Assembly: GCA_046349035.1 (NCBI GenBank)
Contig: JAXMDC010000002.1
Location: 1-64,000, forward strand
Direction: 5' to 3'
DNA: 64,000 nucleotides
Origin: JAXMDC01 sp046349035
Lineage (GTDB): Bacteria; Pseudomonadota; Alphaproteobacteria; Rhizobiales; Kaistiaceae
Shown here: positions 48,473 to 57,785 of the stretch, piece by piece
Layout: each line of letters starts with the position of its first letter
Numbering within the stretch: position 1 is the stretch's first letter
Program-made: the position numbers and the translations under genes
Notes under the pieces: generated by a model
Told to the model about the DNA's origin: nothing
What the model saw: only the letters and a program-made list of their open reading frames with translations
The model's database searches: none

Positions 48473-49645
48473 TCAAGTCCTCGGCCGGTTGGCGGCCTCC
48501 AAGGCAATGGTGACGTACTCCCGGCCGAAGGCGGCAAAGCGGTCGCGGAGCCGTTCCTGCGCGAAACCTTGAAACCGGGTCTCCGTTTCCGCCGAGTGAT
48601 CGCATTGGGCGCGATCGATCAGGTCGGCGAGCCCCTCTGGATCGTGCGGGGCGAAGTACTGCGCTCGCTCAGGATTCTGTTCGCGATGAACCGGGATGTC
48701 GGAAAGGATGACTTGCTTTCCAAGGGACTTGGCCTCTTCCACCGTGGTGCTCCAGCCCTCGAAAAGCGACGGGTTGATCACCGCAATCGAGTGCCGCATC
48801 AGGGCGATGAGATCGGGGTACGGGACGACTCCAAGGATGAGGAAGTGTTCGCCGAGTCCCTTTAGGCGAATCTCATCCTGGATAGTCGAGAAGTGAGTCG
48901 GGTCGCGGTAGTCGTTGGTCGCACCGGTCGAAACGACCAGAGCCGGCCGCCCGCGGGCTTTTAGGATGGCCAGCGCATCGAGAACGGCTTTGTGGTTCTT
49001 GTGCACCCAGAATTGGTTGGGGAGATGGAAGAATGGCGCCTTGATCCCGTAGCGGCCTGCGATTTGCTCGCGTGGCGGCTCCGCCGCGCCCGAAACCAGC
49101 CCTGAAACGAATCGCAAGACCCTCACTTTCGGCGTTGCGGCCGGAAAGAAGGCGCAAAGGTCGCGCTCTGCGCATTGGCTGCTGACCAGGATGAGCGATG
49201 CGTGATCGACGGCGCCGCCATAGGTGCGATTCCGGCTCTCGACTTCTGCGGGCGAAAAGAAGTGCGGTTGGTGTCGGTGCTGGAAGTCGGCGAGCCAACT
49301 GATTGTGGGAAGGAACTGCGGCCGTTCCAGGCCGCCGGCATGAGAGACGGCGGCGACGTCGTGTTGCCGGAGGAGTCGGTTTTTGGCGTGGTCCGGCCCG
49401 AGAACCTTCCGGAGGGTCTTTTCCAACCGGCTTCGCGGCCTGCTGCTGCCCATGGCGTGTGAGCGCACAATATGGACTGCTGGGAAGCCATCGAGGACGC
49501 TGTCCGGCGTATCCTCACGAACAAGGAGCAGCGGATCGATCTGCCGGTCAGGGAGGGCGAAAACCGCATGGAGGAGATTGCGGAAGTAGTTGACGCCGCC
49601 GATCCAGCTCTCGCGGTGCGGCATCAACAGCGCCACGCGTTTCAC
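48473..49645 (-). CDS. Family-4-type glycosyltransferase
   Basis: 390 residues, GT-B fold. N-terminal donor-side opening VALLMPHRESWIGGVNYFRN; C-terminal INPSLFEGWSTTVEEAKSLG-KQVILSDIPVHREQ gives the E-x7-E nucleotide-sugar motif. Cytosolic face of the membrane, adding a hexose to a growing surface glycan. ATG 49645 overlaps the stop of the epimerase gene (ATGA). Last gene of the leftward glycan unit; GC content is lower than the genome average here. Confidence 0.9.
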   Translation of the reverse strand: MKRVALLMPHRESWIGGVNYFRNLLHAVFALPDRQIDPLLLVREDTPDSVLDGFPAVHIVRSHAMGSSRPRSRLEKTLRKVLGPDHAKNRLLRQHDVAAVSHAGGLERPQFLPTISWLADFQHRHQPHFFSPAEVESRNRTYGGAVDHASLILVSSQCAERDLCAFFPAATPKVRVLRFVSGLVSGAAEPPREQIAGRYGIKAPFFHLPNQFWVHKNHKAVLDALAILKARGRPALVVSTGATNDYRDPTHFSTIQDEIRLKGLGEHFLILGVVPYPDLIALMRHSIAVINPSLFEGWSTTVEEAKSLGKQVILSDIPVHREQNPERAQYFAPHDPEGLADLIDRAQCDHSAETETRFQGFAQERLRDRFAAFGREYVTIALEAANRPRT

Positions 49646-50556
49646 GGCGCCCCCCGCCGGAACCAGTCGACGTAGGCGGCGAGTTCATCCTGCCATTGGC
49701 GACGCGGTGCCCACCGCCAGGTGAGAGTTGTCGATATGTCCGCTCGGTAGTCTGCCGGATCTCCGGGCCTGGTTACTCCGTCGAAACGAGGTTCGATCTG
49801 CGGGTCGATCAAACCGGCGACTTCGAAGAGTACCTGCCGGTTGGATCGCGACACGCCCGAGCCGCCATTGACGATGGGGCAGTGCGGTGCAGCCTTTTCC
49901 GCCGCCACGGCAAGGAGTTCGACAACATCGTCCACGTGGATCCAATCGCGCGTCTCGGCGCCGCTTCCGGCGAACTGACAGTCACCCCGCGCGAGCTTTG
50001 TGCAGGCGTCCCAGAGCAGTTGCTTGCGGGCACCGACACCGTAGACCGAGAACAGCCGCACCGCTGCGCAGGGTAGGCCAAAGTGCCGTCCATAACTGGC
50101 ACAGAGTTCTTCGGCCATGCGTTTGTGCACACCATAAGGCGAAGTGGGCGACAACCTATCGCCAACGGCGATCGGCAACCGCTCGGCCGATCCGTAGACA
50201 GCCGCGCTCGAAGGCAAAACCACGCGCGTCCCTGAGTCAGCCACACGGGCGAACTCGAGGACGGCGGCGGTTGTGCCTACATTGCGCAAGAAGTCGGTGT
50301 GCGGGTTGGTCATCGAGGACGCGACAGACCCCGCACCCGCCAGGTGGAAGATCGCGTGCGGCCGACCCGCCGAGGCGAGGAGTGCTTCGACCGAAATGTC
50401 GGCAGCTCGCCAGTCAGCCAGCCCGCATCGACGCCATTCGTCGCGGGCCCATCCGCCATGGCCGATGCCGATGACCTCATATCCGCGATCGGCCAGGCAG
50501 CGGGCCAAGTGACGGCCGATGAACCCAAAGGCGCCTGTCACGACGACCTGTGTCAA
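49642..50556 (-). CDS. NAD-dependent sugar epimerase/dehydratase (extended SDR)
   Basis: 304 residues from TTG 50556, which directly begins TQVVVTGAFGFIGRHLARCL with the NAD(P) loop G-x2-G-x2-G. Catalytic SSAAVYG serine region and YGVHK (Y-x3-K) are intact; IHVDDVVELL matches UDP-sugar epimerases. An ATG at 50607 would overlap the upstream gene by 40 bases and lacks a site; AGGG precedes the TTG. It should make a nucleotide-sugar donor for the cluster. Confidence 0.9.
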   Translation of the reverse strand: MTQVVVTGAFGFIGRHLARCLADRGYEVIGIGHGGWARDEWRRCGLADWRAADISVEALLASAGRPHAIFHLAGAGSVASSMTNPHTDFLRNVGTTAAVLEFARVADSGTRVVLPSSAAVYGSAERLPIAVGDRLSPTSPYGVHKRMAEELCASYGRHFGLPCAAVRLFSVYGVGARKQLLWDACTKLARGDCQFAGSGAETRDWIHVDDVVELLAVAAEKAAPHCPIVNGGSGVSRSNRQVLFEVAGLIDPQIEPRFDGVTRPGDPADYRADISTTLTWRWAPRRQWQDELAAYVDWFRRGAP

Positions 50557-50567
50557 TAGCGTGGGCC

Positions 50568-51548
50568 CTAAGACGCCGGCGCGTGGCCGCGCATCATCGA
50601 CAGCCATCGTTCGCTATAGAGCGCCCCTGCTTGGCCGATCGGCAATGTCTCGCCACTGGCAACATTGACCACCGGGCACTCTCTGATTTGAGCCAAGCGG
50701 TCCGTCCCGCCGAGCAGCGTGAGCCGACCCTGGCGATCCCTTGCTTCGCGAAAACGAGACGGCCGAGGTCGTCGGTCGGCGATCCGGTCAGCGACCGCTG
50801 AACGGCGGTCGTTGCGGACGAAGAACGCATTGTTCCCGGCCCGGTTGGTTCCCAACAAAGCATAGCCCTTGGCTTCTCCCAGCCTGCAGAGAGCCGCAAT
50901 GCTGGCCCCATAATAGAGGTTGGAATAATGCGCGCGTTGACGGATGAAGCCATCGTCGGGAGGCACTGTGATTGGCAACAGGTCGCCAAAGACGGCGTTG
51001 TATTCAGCGATCACCAGCCAGGGGCGGACGCAGTCGATGGCCTCCCAGACCCAGTAGTCGTTGCCGTCGATGTCGATGCTTAGTATCCCGAGCTCGCCGC
51101 CAAATCCGTAACTCCTGATGAGCTGACCGATGTTGGATCGGGTGATGAAGGAGCTGACCGCAGTAAGGTCATGGCGCCATGACACTGCATCCGACTTGAT
51201 TCTGGCGACGTCGGCGTCGGACGCCTCGATTACCAAGCCGCGCCAGTTGCGCGTTGCTAGCAAGAACCGGGTGTTCGCTTCCCTGTAGTCCCCTACGCCG
51301 AACTCGATGAAGCTCTCCGGGACGTCGCTGGCGTGGTGCACAAGCCACTCGATGATGCCGTCTTCGCCCCACTGCGAAAAAACCTGGAACTCCGCATCGG
51401 CGAGCGTTTGCAGGTTACCCAACTCGCGAACTTGCCGCGCCGCCATCGCCCCCTGCGCCAACCGCCCCGGCGCACAGATCCGATCTTGAGCGAGGTCCCG
51501 CTTCAGCGCAGTCGCAAGGCGGTCGATCAATCGTGCGACAAAGGACAT
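50568..51548 (-). CDS. FkbM-like methyltransferase domain protein
   Basis: 326 residues. QVFSQWGEDGIIEWLVHHAS, FIEFGVGDYREANTRFLLAT (SAM-binding strand-loop) and LGILSIDIDGNDYWVWEAI correspond to FkbM-type O-methyltransferases attached to glycan loci. The last 90 residues are not typical and may bind the acceptor. ATG 51548 with GAGCGAGAT upstream. It lies between epimerase and fucosyltransferase-like genes in one unit. Confidence 0.78.
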   Translation of the reverse strand: MSFVARLIDRLATALKRDLAQDRICAPGRLAQGAMAARQVRELGNLQTLADAEFQVFSQWGEDGIIEWLVHHASDVPESFIEFGVGDYREANTRFLLATRNWRGLVIEASDADVARIKSDAVSWRHDLTAVSSFITRSNIGQLIRSYGFGGELGILSIDIDGNDYWVWEAIDCVRPWLVIAEYNAVFGDLLPITVPPDDGFIRQRAHYSNLYYGASIAALCRLGEAKGYALLGTNRAGNNAFFVRNDRRSAVADRIADRRPRPSRFREARDRQGRLTLLGGTDRLAQIRECPVVNVASGETLPIGQAGALYSERWLSMMRGHAPAS

Positions 51549-51656
51549 TTGATCTCGCTCAGTATGGTCGGTCCCTCACTGACCCGACAGCATAGAGCAT
51601 CGTTAGCGACCTGGCTCCGTCGGAAAGTTGGAAAAACGCTTCCGAGACTCCGACAG

Positions 51657-52598
51657 TCAGCGTCTAGCATCACGCCGTGCCGCCAGCAGCGTCGCGAAGT
51701 CCTCGATCCGCTCCGTGGGCAGCCACGTCTTATGAGGGGCGTGCCAGAAGGGCTCGTAAATAACAATTCCTTCGCACAGCATCGCGGCAACGTAGCTGTA
51801 GGAACTCTTGGCCATCACAAGAACGTCGGCGGCAACCAGTTCAGAAAGTGAGTCCAGCGGTTTGGCGTCAAGCCGAAATTCGCAGCCAAGTTCTGCCAGC
51901 TCTCGAAAATCGTCGAGACGCCCCTGAGAATGGACGACGGTTCGGAATGGCAATTGCGCTTCGCGACAGGATTGCTGCAGTCGCCGGATGCGATCGGCAA
52001 GGATCGCATTGCCGGTATATCGCGCAGCACTTGTCAGAGCATTCACATCTCCTCGGCGGATGTGAACGGCGATAGTCAATCGCCCATCGGCCGGGTGTTC
52101 CGACGTCGCCGCGAAGCGTTCCCGAAACTCGCCAATCAGCGGGTCAAAGACGTCGGTGTGCCGATCGGTGTAGGGGTGCAGATACTCTACCGCGACTACA
52201 ACCTTGTGGAACCATAGCTGCGGCCGCCTCATGTAGGCAGCTACCGGTACGATTGGGTACGCGACATCCGCAGCGCAAATCTCACCTTGCCCGAGGTTGA
52301 AGGCATTTTCCCACGCAGCGACTTCATCGGGTCCTGACGTATGCGCGACCTCGGCGAGCGGCGTGTGAGCATACCGATACCCAGTTGCATGGCAGAAGGC
52401 GATCACCGACATAGCAGCGTGAATCTGCGCGCCTCCTCCGTCGGTTTTCCCAGCGCACGTCAGAGCTTGCGGGCGCAGGGGCCAGTTCGACATCGTCGAG
52501 AGGAACGACGCTATGTTGAGGCTATGGTGCGAATAGTACCCCGTCCGCTTGGGCGGGAGGTGGGCGGCGAGCCGAACCAACGTGACCGCGGAGCGCAT
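51657..52598 (-). CDS. Fucosyltransferase-like glycosyltransferase
   Basis: 313 residues from ATG 52598 (GGGGAC ahead; ATG 52493 at SNWPLRPQ is an alternative). KTDGGGAQIHAAMSVIAFCH opens the N-terminal lobe and LTIAVHIRRGDVNALTSAAR carries the H-x-R-R-G-D GDP-sugar motif of alpha-1,2/1,6-fucosyltransferase-like enzymes; VMAKSSYSYVAAMLCEGIVI closes the C-terminal lobe. It likely adds a deoxyhexose to surface glycan. GC is clearly below average. Confidence 0.82.
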   Translation of the reverse strand: MRSAVTLVRLAAHLPPKRTGYYSHHSLNIASFLSTMSNWPLRPQALTCAGKTDGGGAQIHAAMSVIAFCHATGYRYAHTPLAEVAHTSGPDEVAAWENAFNLGQGEICAADVAYPIVPVAAYMRRPQLWFHKVVVAVEYLHPYTDRHTDVFDPLIGEFRERFAATSEHPADGRLTIAVHIRRGDVNALTSAARYTGNAILADRIRRLQQSCREAQLPFRTVVHSQGRLDDFRELAELGCEFRLDAKPLDSLSELVAADVLVMAKSSYSYVAAMLCEGIVIYEPFWHAPHKTWLPTERIEDFATLLAARRDARR

Positions 52599-52642
52599 GC
52601 TGCAGTCCCCAGCGCAACGCGCATGCTCCGGGCGGATGAATG

Positions 52643-53455
52643 CTACTCCCTACGGCGGAAGACCATCATCTGCGGCCGAGTGAATCGGCGGATGCGCGTG
52701 CCCAGCACACGATTGCACCAGTCTTCGAAGAAATACAATCCTACCGTGCACAGGGGAGCCGACGGAACACCCAGTGCCAAGCTCTGCTCCCATACCCGGT
52801 TTCGCGGGCTGCCGGCGTCGAGCCGATAGCTGGACAAGGCATTGTTGCCCCAGCCAAGCGGGACCACGGCCTTGAGCGCAAAGCCCGCATACTGCAGGCA
52901 GGCGATGTAGTGGCGCGACGGGAAGGGAAATTCATAGACTCCGTCGACCTTTTGCCGGATCGCTGCTGCGGCCATCGCGATATTTGGGAAGTGGTGGACA
53001 CAGTTGCGTGTGATGATGGCAGGAAACAGCTTTTCGTCGTCGCACCAATCCGGGAGGCTCGTACAAATCCGCAAAGCGCCGCCAAGGCCTTCGATCTGGG
53101 TCCGAAGCCACCCCGTACCTGTGATGTAAAACGGGTTCGGCTCCAGCAATTCCACGTACTCAAAGCCGCTTCTGGCAAGGCTCCACGCGAGTTGTCCGCT
53201 TCCGCCTCCGATCTCGCAGATAGGAAGCGAACGGGAGATCCCGAAAACGGTAAGCAGGTCTTGTATCTGCGCAAAATCGAGTCCGTCGAAGAACCGGTGA
53301 AAAGCCGCAGCCCGATCCTTCTCCCAATACATCGACTCAACGATCGTTCTCGCGTGCGCGTCGGTCTCGCCAGCTTCGTTCTCCCGCTCGACGAGGTGCT
53401 CCCACAGACCGGGATCTTCTCTCAGGCCATGGAAGTTGATCCTCTGGCTATCCAT
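52643..53455 (-). CDS. SAM-dependent sugar O-methyltransferase-like protein
   Basis: 270 residues from ATG 53455 (GTG 53500 possible). Class I motif PICEIGGGSGQLAWSLARSG, acidic LLEPNPFY, and AIITRNCVHHFPNIAMAAAA in place of motif IV; it resembles putative sugar O-methyltransferases of capsule loci. It is the first gene of the leftward glycan unit, and its promoter must lie in 53456-53606, divergent from the zinc-ribbon gene. Confidence 0.82.
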   Translation of the reverse strand: MDSQRINFHGLREDPGLWEHLVERENEAGETDAHARTIVESMYWEKDRAAAFHRFFDGLDFAQIQDLLTVFGISRSLPICEIGGGSGQLAWSLARSGFEYVELLEPNPFYITGTGWLRTQIEGLGGALRICTSLPDWCDDEKLFPAIITRNCVHHFPNIAMAAAAIRQKVDGVYEFPFPSRHYIACLQYAGFALKAVVPLGWGNNALSSYRLDAGSPRNRVWEQSLALGVPSAPLCTVGLYFFEDWCNRVLGTRIRRFTRPQMMVFRRRE

Positions 53456-53606
53456 TGCCTGGAGGTGTCCTTGGGCGATGGCGATCAGAAATCGGAGCAC
53501 ATCGGGACGACCGGTTCAAGCGCGAGCCAGTCCGGCGACCCCCGCCTCGCTCCGGTCATCATCGCTGTGCTAGGGAGGAGCGTCGGCAGCAGCACGAGAA
53601 CGGTTC

Positions 53607-53834
53607 ATGGCATTCAGTCCGCGCGGCCCCAAGCTCTCCAAGGAACAGTTGAAGGCGCAGGCGGAAGCGGCGCTGAAGGGCTTTCAGGCGAAGGGCGGCG
53701 TCGTCAGCCAGCTCGATGCGGTGGTGCCGACCGCCTTTGCCTGCGCCAATTGCGGCCACACCGGCATGATCGGCGTCCGCGCCGGGCAGAAGATCAAGTG
53801 CCCGAAGTGCCGCGAGGTCATCAAGGAAGGCTAG
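53607..53834 (+). CDS. Small zinc-ribbon protein
   Basis: 75 residues. An N-terminal helix (KLSKEQLKAQAEAALKGFQA) precedes a zinc ribbon made of CANC and CPKC knuckles (FACANCGHTGMIGVRAGQKI then KCPKC). Such proteins bind nucleic acid or protein partners. ATG 53607; GC and codon use return to the genome norm here, marking the right edge of the glycan island. Confidence 0.8.
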   Translation: MAFSPRGPKLSKEQLKAQAEAALKGFQAKGGVVSQLDAVVPTAFACANCGHTGMIGVRAGQKIKCPKCREVIKEG

Positions 53835-53881
53835 GCTGCGGGGGCCGCAGCGGCCCCCGCGTTGTATCGGGCTCTCGCCGC

Positions 53882-55471
53882 TCAGGCAGTCTCGAGGCCG
53901 GGCCGTCCGGCGGCGACGGCCACCGACGCTGCGCGCTTGGCGGGAAGGCCCCTCTCGCTGACCTTGTCCAAGACCATAAAGTCGCCGCGCATCTCGCTCT
54001 GCGTGGCCGTCACCCCGAGCCAACCGCGGCGGGCGCTGTGGAACTTGAGGTGCGGGTTGTCGGCCTTGAGCGTCGCCCAGTTGGCAGCGACATCGGCGCC
54101 GTCGCCGGCTGACGAGACCGAGGTCCCGGTGAACTCGACGCCGACCGTCTCCGACTTCGGATCGCGGAAATTCATCTTGAGGTCGGAAGCGTAGGCCAGG
54201 TGGAGGTCGCCCGACAGCATCACCGGGTTCGGCGCCCGCGTCTCGCGGAGCTGATTGAACAGGCGCTGCCGCGGCACGGTGTAGGCGTCCCACTTGTCCA
54301 TCGAGAACTGCCCGTCCGGCGCCGCCTTGATGTTGTCGCGCATGTACATCGGCACCTGCTGGCTGAGCACCGTCCAGCGCGACTTGGCGTCCTTGAGGTT
54401 GGCGAGCAGCCAAGCCTCCTGCGCCTCGCCCATCATGGTCGCCTTCGGGTCGTCGATGCCGGCGCAGTTGGTGCGCGAACCGTCGCCGCAGGGCTGATCG
54501 GTCCGCCACTGCCGCGTGTCGAGAAGGTTGATGTCGAGGAGGTTGCCGAACTTCAGCCGCCGGTAGACGATCTGGTGGCTGCCCTCCGGCAGCGCCGAGG
54601 CGCGCAGCGGCATGTTCTCGTAATAGGCCTGATAGGCACCGGCCCGGCGGAGCGCGAAGATCTCCGGCGGTATCTCGTTCTCGTCGATCAGCGTGTAGTT
54701 GTTCTCGACCTCGTGGTCGTCGCGAGTGGCGAGCCACGGCGCCGAGGCATGCGCCGCCATCAGGTCCGGGTCCATTTTGTAGAGGGCGTAGCGGTTGCGG
54801 TAGTCGACGAGGGTGAAGATCTCCTCGCCATTGTGCCGCCGCACCACCGCATCCGGCGTGCGATTGCCGTTGTCGCGGCCCTCGTAGATGTAGTCGCCGG
54901 TGTGGATGACGAAGTCGTAGTTCTGCTCGGCGACGCGGCGATAGGCGGTGAAGAATCCGCTCTCATAGTGATTGCAGCCGACGACGCCGAACTTGATCGC
55001 GTCGACCGCCGCGCCAACTGGCGGTGCCGTTTTAGTGCGGCCGACCTGGCTGACCTCGTCGCCGCAGACGAAGCGGTAGAAATAGTCGCGCCCCGGCTGC
55101 AGGCCGCTGACCTCGATATGGACCGAGTGGTTGAGTTCAGGCCGCGCCAGATAGGTGCCCTTCTGCAGCGGGTTGGCGAAGCTGGTGGTCGCCGAGACTT
55201 CCCAGTTCACTTCGACCGGCTGGCCGGGCATGCCGCCGCCGTTCAGCGGGTCCGGCGCAAGGCGCGTCCACAGCACCACGCCGTCCGGGAGTGGGTCGCC
55301 GGAGGCGACGCCGAGCGTGAACGGGTAGGCGCGGAACACCGGCTTGGCGAGCAGCGAACGCGAGAAGAGCGGCGCGGCAAGGCTGCCGATGCCGAGCATG
55401 GCGGCGGCATTGAGCAGCTGGCGGCGCGACATCCCGGCGATCATGCGATCGTAGGGGCGGAGTAAAGCCAT
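53882..55471 (-). CDS. phoD: PhoD-family alkaline phosphatase/phosphodiesterase
   Basis: 529 residues exported by the Tat system: MSRRQLLNAAAMLGIGSLAA holds the twin Arg and hydrophobic core. An N-terminal Fn3-like PhoD_N domain (FTLGVASGDPLPDGVVLWTR) precedes the metallophosphatase domain: GVVGCNHYESGFFTAYRRVA, FVIHTGDYIYEGRD, ATRDDHEVENNY and VMLSGDLHLAYASDLK supply the Fe/Ca ligands. It releases phosphate from phosphomono/diesters in the periplasm. GGGAGA before ATG 55471. Usually Pho-regulated; no clear Pho box was seen. Confidence 0.96.
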   Translation of the reverse strand: MALLRPYDRMIAGMSRRQLLNAAAMLGIGSLAAPLFSRSLLAKPVFRAYPFTLGVASGDPLPDGVVLWTRLAPDPLNGGGMPGQPVEVNWEVSATTSFANPLQKGTYLARPELNHSVHIEVSGLQPGRDYFYRFVCGDEVSQVGRTKTAPPVGAAVDAIKFGVVGCNHYESGFFTAYRRVAEQNYDFVIHTGDYIYEGRDNGNRTPDAVVRRHNGEEIFTLVDYRNRYALYKMDPDLMAAHASAPWLATRDDHEVENNYTLIDENEIPPEIFALRRAGAYQAYYENMPLRASALPEGSHQIVYRRLKFGNLLDINLLDTRQWRTDQPCGDGSRTNCAGIDDPKATMMGEAQEAWLLANLKDAKSRWTVLSQQVPMYMRDNIKAAPDGQFSMDKWDAYTVPRQRLFNQLRETRAPNPVMLSGDLHLAYASDLKMNFRDPKSETVGVEFTGTSVSSAGDGADVAANWATLKADNPHLKFHSARRGWLGVTATQSEMRGDFMVLDKVSERGLPAKRAASVAVAAGRPGLETA

Positions 55472-55595
55472 CGTATGTCTCCCTCAAAGGGCTGATCGGA
55501 CGCGCCGAGGGTTAAGCGCCGAGCATGACGCGCCGTTTGCCGATCGATGAAGGTTGGATGACGGAGGTCGCCTGACCGCGCCTTATCCCCGTGCG

Positions 55596-56252
55596 TTACG
55601 GCGGCCGCTTCGGCAGCGCCGCGGCGGCGGTGGCGATCTCCTCGGAGGTGGCGATCTCATAGTAGCCGGCGATCTTGAGCTTCACCGTGACCGGGGTCAG
55701 CGACTGGTTCTGGAGGTACCAGCCCCACAGCCCGTCATAGGGGGCGATCAGCGCACCATTGGACGACTTGCCGGTGTCCTCCTTCAGCGTCGTCACCTTC
55801 ATCTCGCCCGGCGTTCCGTCCTTGGCGGGTTCGCTCTGGCCGTGAAAGGCGAAATAGAAGTCCTCCGGGTCGTCGATCGCCGGCACCGACCAGGAATAGA
55901 CGATCGGCGCGCCGGCCTTGAGGCGCACCTTCCACTCCGTCTCGTCGGCAAAGAGCGAGCCGGCCCGCTTCAGCGTGATCTCGAGAGTGTCGCTGCGGAA
56001 CGGCGCCTCGGCATAGAAGGGAAGGGCGCCCCCCGCCGCGACGAGCGGTGTTTCCACTTCCTTCGGCCCGGCGAGGCGGTCGAGCCCCAGGAGGCGGCCG
56101 AGCCCGGTCGGGTCGAGGCGGAATTCCGCCGGCAGCACCGCAACGACGAAGGCAGCGCTCGCCGCCACGAACGCGACCGCCGTCAGCTTGAGCAGGGCCG
56201 CGCGCGAAGGGCCCCGGCGCATGTGGCCGGCGTCGGAGGTGTCATCCGCCAT
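55596..56252 (-). CDS. Transmembrane anchor protein linked to HupE
   Basis: 218 residues: one N-terminal membrane helix (LLKLTAVAFVAASAAFVVAV) and a periplasmic beta domain (LKAGAPIVYSWSVPAIDDPE, FYFAFHGQSEPAKDG, LIAPYDGLWGWYLQNQSLTP). Its ATG lies within the last codons of the HupE/UreJ gene (11-base overlap), so the two are coupled. Proteins of this type are annotated only as membrane anchors; the His and Trp-rich region may contact metal or the permease. Confidence 0.8.
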   Translation of the reverse strand: MADDTSDAGHMRRGPSRAALLKLTAVAFVAASAAFVVAVLPAEFRLDPTGLGRLLGLDRLAGPKEVETPLVAAGGALPFYAEAPFRSDTLEITLKRAGSLFADETEWKVRLKAGAPIVYSWSVPAIDDPEDFYFAFHGQSEPAKDGTPGEMKVTTLKEDTGKSSNGALIAPYDGLWGWYLQNQSLTPVTVKLKIAGYYEIATSEEIATAAAALPKRPP

Positions 56253-56952
56253 TGGCGATCATTCCGTGGACCTGCAATTCGGTGATGAGAATACCGGCGG
56301 CGAGCAGCGCCGCATTGATCGGGATCGCCAGCCGCGCAAAGCTCGTCGTCCGCCGCCACGCGGCGATAAGAGCAAAGAGCAGTGACAGCGCCAGGAGCTG
56401 GCCGATCTCCACGCCGACATTGAAGGCGACGAGGTTGACGGCGAGCGCCTCCGGCGGCGGCGCAAGCGCCAGGAGCTTGGTGGCGAGGCCAAAGCCGTGC
56501 GCGAGGCCGAACAGCGGAATGGCGATGCGTGGATCGGGCCGCAACCCGAACAGCGTGTGGAAGCCGTCGAGATTGTCGAATGCCTTGTAGACGATCGAGA
56601 GGCCGATCAATGCGTCGACGAAGTAGGCGTTGACGCTGAGATTGAGGAGGACGCCGGCGAGCAGCGTCGCCGAATGGCCGAGCGAGAACAGCGTCACATA
56701 GAGCGCGACGTGCTTCAGCCGGTAGAGGAAGAAGATGATGCCGGCGAGGAAGAGGAGGTGGTCGACCCCGGTGACCATGTGCTTGGCGCCGAGATAGGCG
56801 AAGGCGAAAAGCTCCGGCCCGTTCGCTGCCGCGACGAAGGCGGCGTCTTTGCCGCCGATGCCGTGCGCGAGGGCGGCCGGCATCGCGAGCAGAGGCAGGA
56901 GCAGGGCCGCCGTTGTCAACCGGCCGCCGCGCCGGGGCCGTCTCGTCCGCAT
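56242..56952 (-). CDS. HupE/UreJ-family membrane protein
   Basis: 236 residues with an N-terminal signal-like helix, His just after it (ALAHGIGGKD), and six further membrane segments. Family motifs: GVDHLLFLAGIIFFLYRLKH, VTLFSLGHSATLLAGVLLNL, FGLAHGFGLATKLLALAPPP and FNVGVEIGQLLALSLL. HupE/UreJ proteins are putative nickel/cobalt (or other metal) permeases. No hydrogenase or urease genes are present, so the metal is open. Middle gene of a three-gene membrane unit. Confidence 0.88.
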   Translation of the reverse strand: MRTRRPRRGGRLTTAALLLPLLAMPAALAHGIGGKDAAFVAAANGPELFAFAYLGAKHMVTGVDHLLFLAGIIFFLYRLKHVALYVTLFSLGHSATLLAGVLLNLSVNAYFVDALIGLSIVYKAFDNLDGFHTLFGLRPDPRIAIPLFGLAHGFGLATKLLALAPPPEALAVNLVAFNVGVEIGQLLALSLLFALIAAWRRTTSFARLAIPINAALLAAGILITELQVHGMIANGG

Positions 56953-56977
56953 GTTGCTTGTCTCCCCGACGCCCGGC

Positions 56978-57685
56978 TCAGAACAGCAGTGTCAGGCGCG
57001 CCGCGCCCCAGCCGATATGCCAGATCGCATAGTAGCCCCAGCGCAGCGTCAACATCGCAAGGAAGCCGTAACGACGAAAGAGGACGAGCTCCGCGACATT
57101 GATGGCGGCGACCTGTGCGTAGACAAAGACCGTTACCGCAGCCGGATAGCCGTCGGCAAAGCCCACGGCGGTCTGGTAGGTCGGCTCGATCAGCGCGACG
57201 GCAAGGATAGCCGGCCAAGCGAAGAAGCTGCGTCCGCTGCCACCCCTGGTCAGCGCGGCGATCGCCGCCAGCGGCAAGACGTGGAACAGGGCCTCCACCG
57301 CAAATCCCATTGCCGGATAGAACGCCAGCGACTGCGGGAAGGGGACGTTCATGTCCGGCGGGAAGCGGATGACCGCGTCGGCACCGACGATGATCGCGCC
57401 GAACAGCGCGGCGAGGGCGAGGGCCGGGTAAAGACCGAGCGGCCGGCCGGCCACGCGGAACGCCCCTTCTCGCAGGAACGGGCCCGAGACCGCCAGCAGC
57501 AAGAGAGCCACTGTCGCCGCCGCGACCAGCGGGTTGGTTGTTCCGACGAAGCGGGCGAGAGCGAGCGGGGCGCTCGCAACGATGATCGCGACGCCGGCGA
57601 AGAATGCGACGCAGAGGCCAGTCAGCACCGCCACATCGAAGGCGAGAGTGCCGGCTTGCCGCCGGCCGGTGGCGACGTCGATCAT
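56978..57685 (-). CDS. Polytopic membrane protein, possibly CPBP-like
   Basis: 235 residues from ATG 57685 with seven or so hydrophobic helices (VAVLTGLCVAFFAGVAIIVA, PLVAAATVALLLLAVSGPFL and others). AVEALFHVLPLAAIAALTRG and LRWGYYAIWHIGWGAARL place Glu and His in helices much like the CPBP/Abi glutamic protease family, though the classic E-E-x3-R is missing. 25 bases upstream of the HupE gene on the same strand, hence probably cotranscribed. Confidence 0.72.
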   Translation of the reverse strand: MIDVATGRRQAGTLAFDVAVLTGLCVAFFAGVAIIVASAPLALARFVGTTNPLVAAATVALLLLAVSGPFLREGAFRVAGRPLGLYPALALAALFGAIIVGADAVIRFPPDMNVPFPQSLAFYPAMGFAVEALFHVLPLAAIAALTRGGSGRSFFAWPAILAVALIEPTYQTAVGFADGYPAAVTVFVYAQVAAINVAELVLFRRYGFLAMLTLRWGYYAIWHIGWGAARLTLLF

Positions 57686-57785
57686 CGGTACCAATCCCCG
57701 CGGGCCGCCAAAAAGACCGCAAGGCAAGCGTCGCGCATGACGGGCGGAGACGCCTTGATTTCGCGCAGTCGCGGCGGAGGCCGAG

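Noticed and set aside
54200..55465. 421-codon plus-strand frame opposite phoD
   Set aside because: Val/Arg-rich antisense shadow; PhoD motifs are unmistakable on the other strand.
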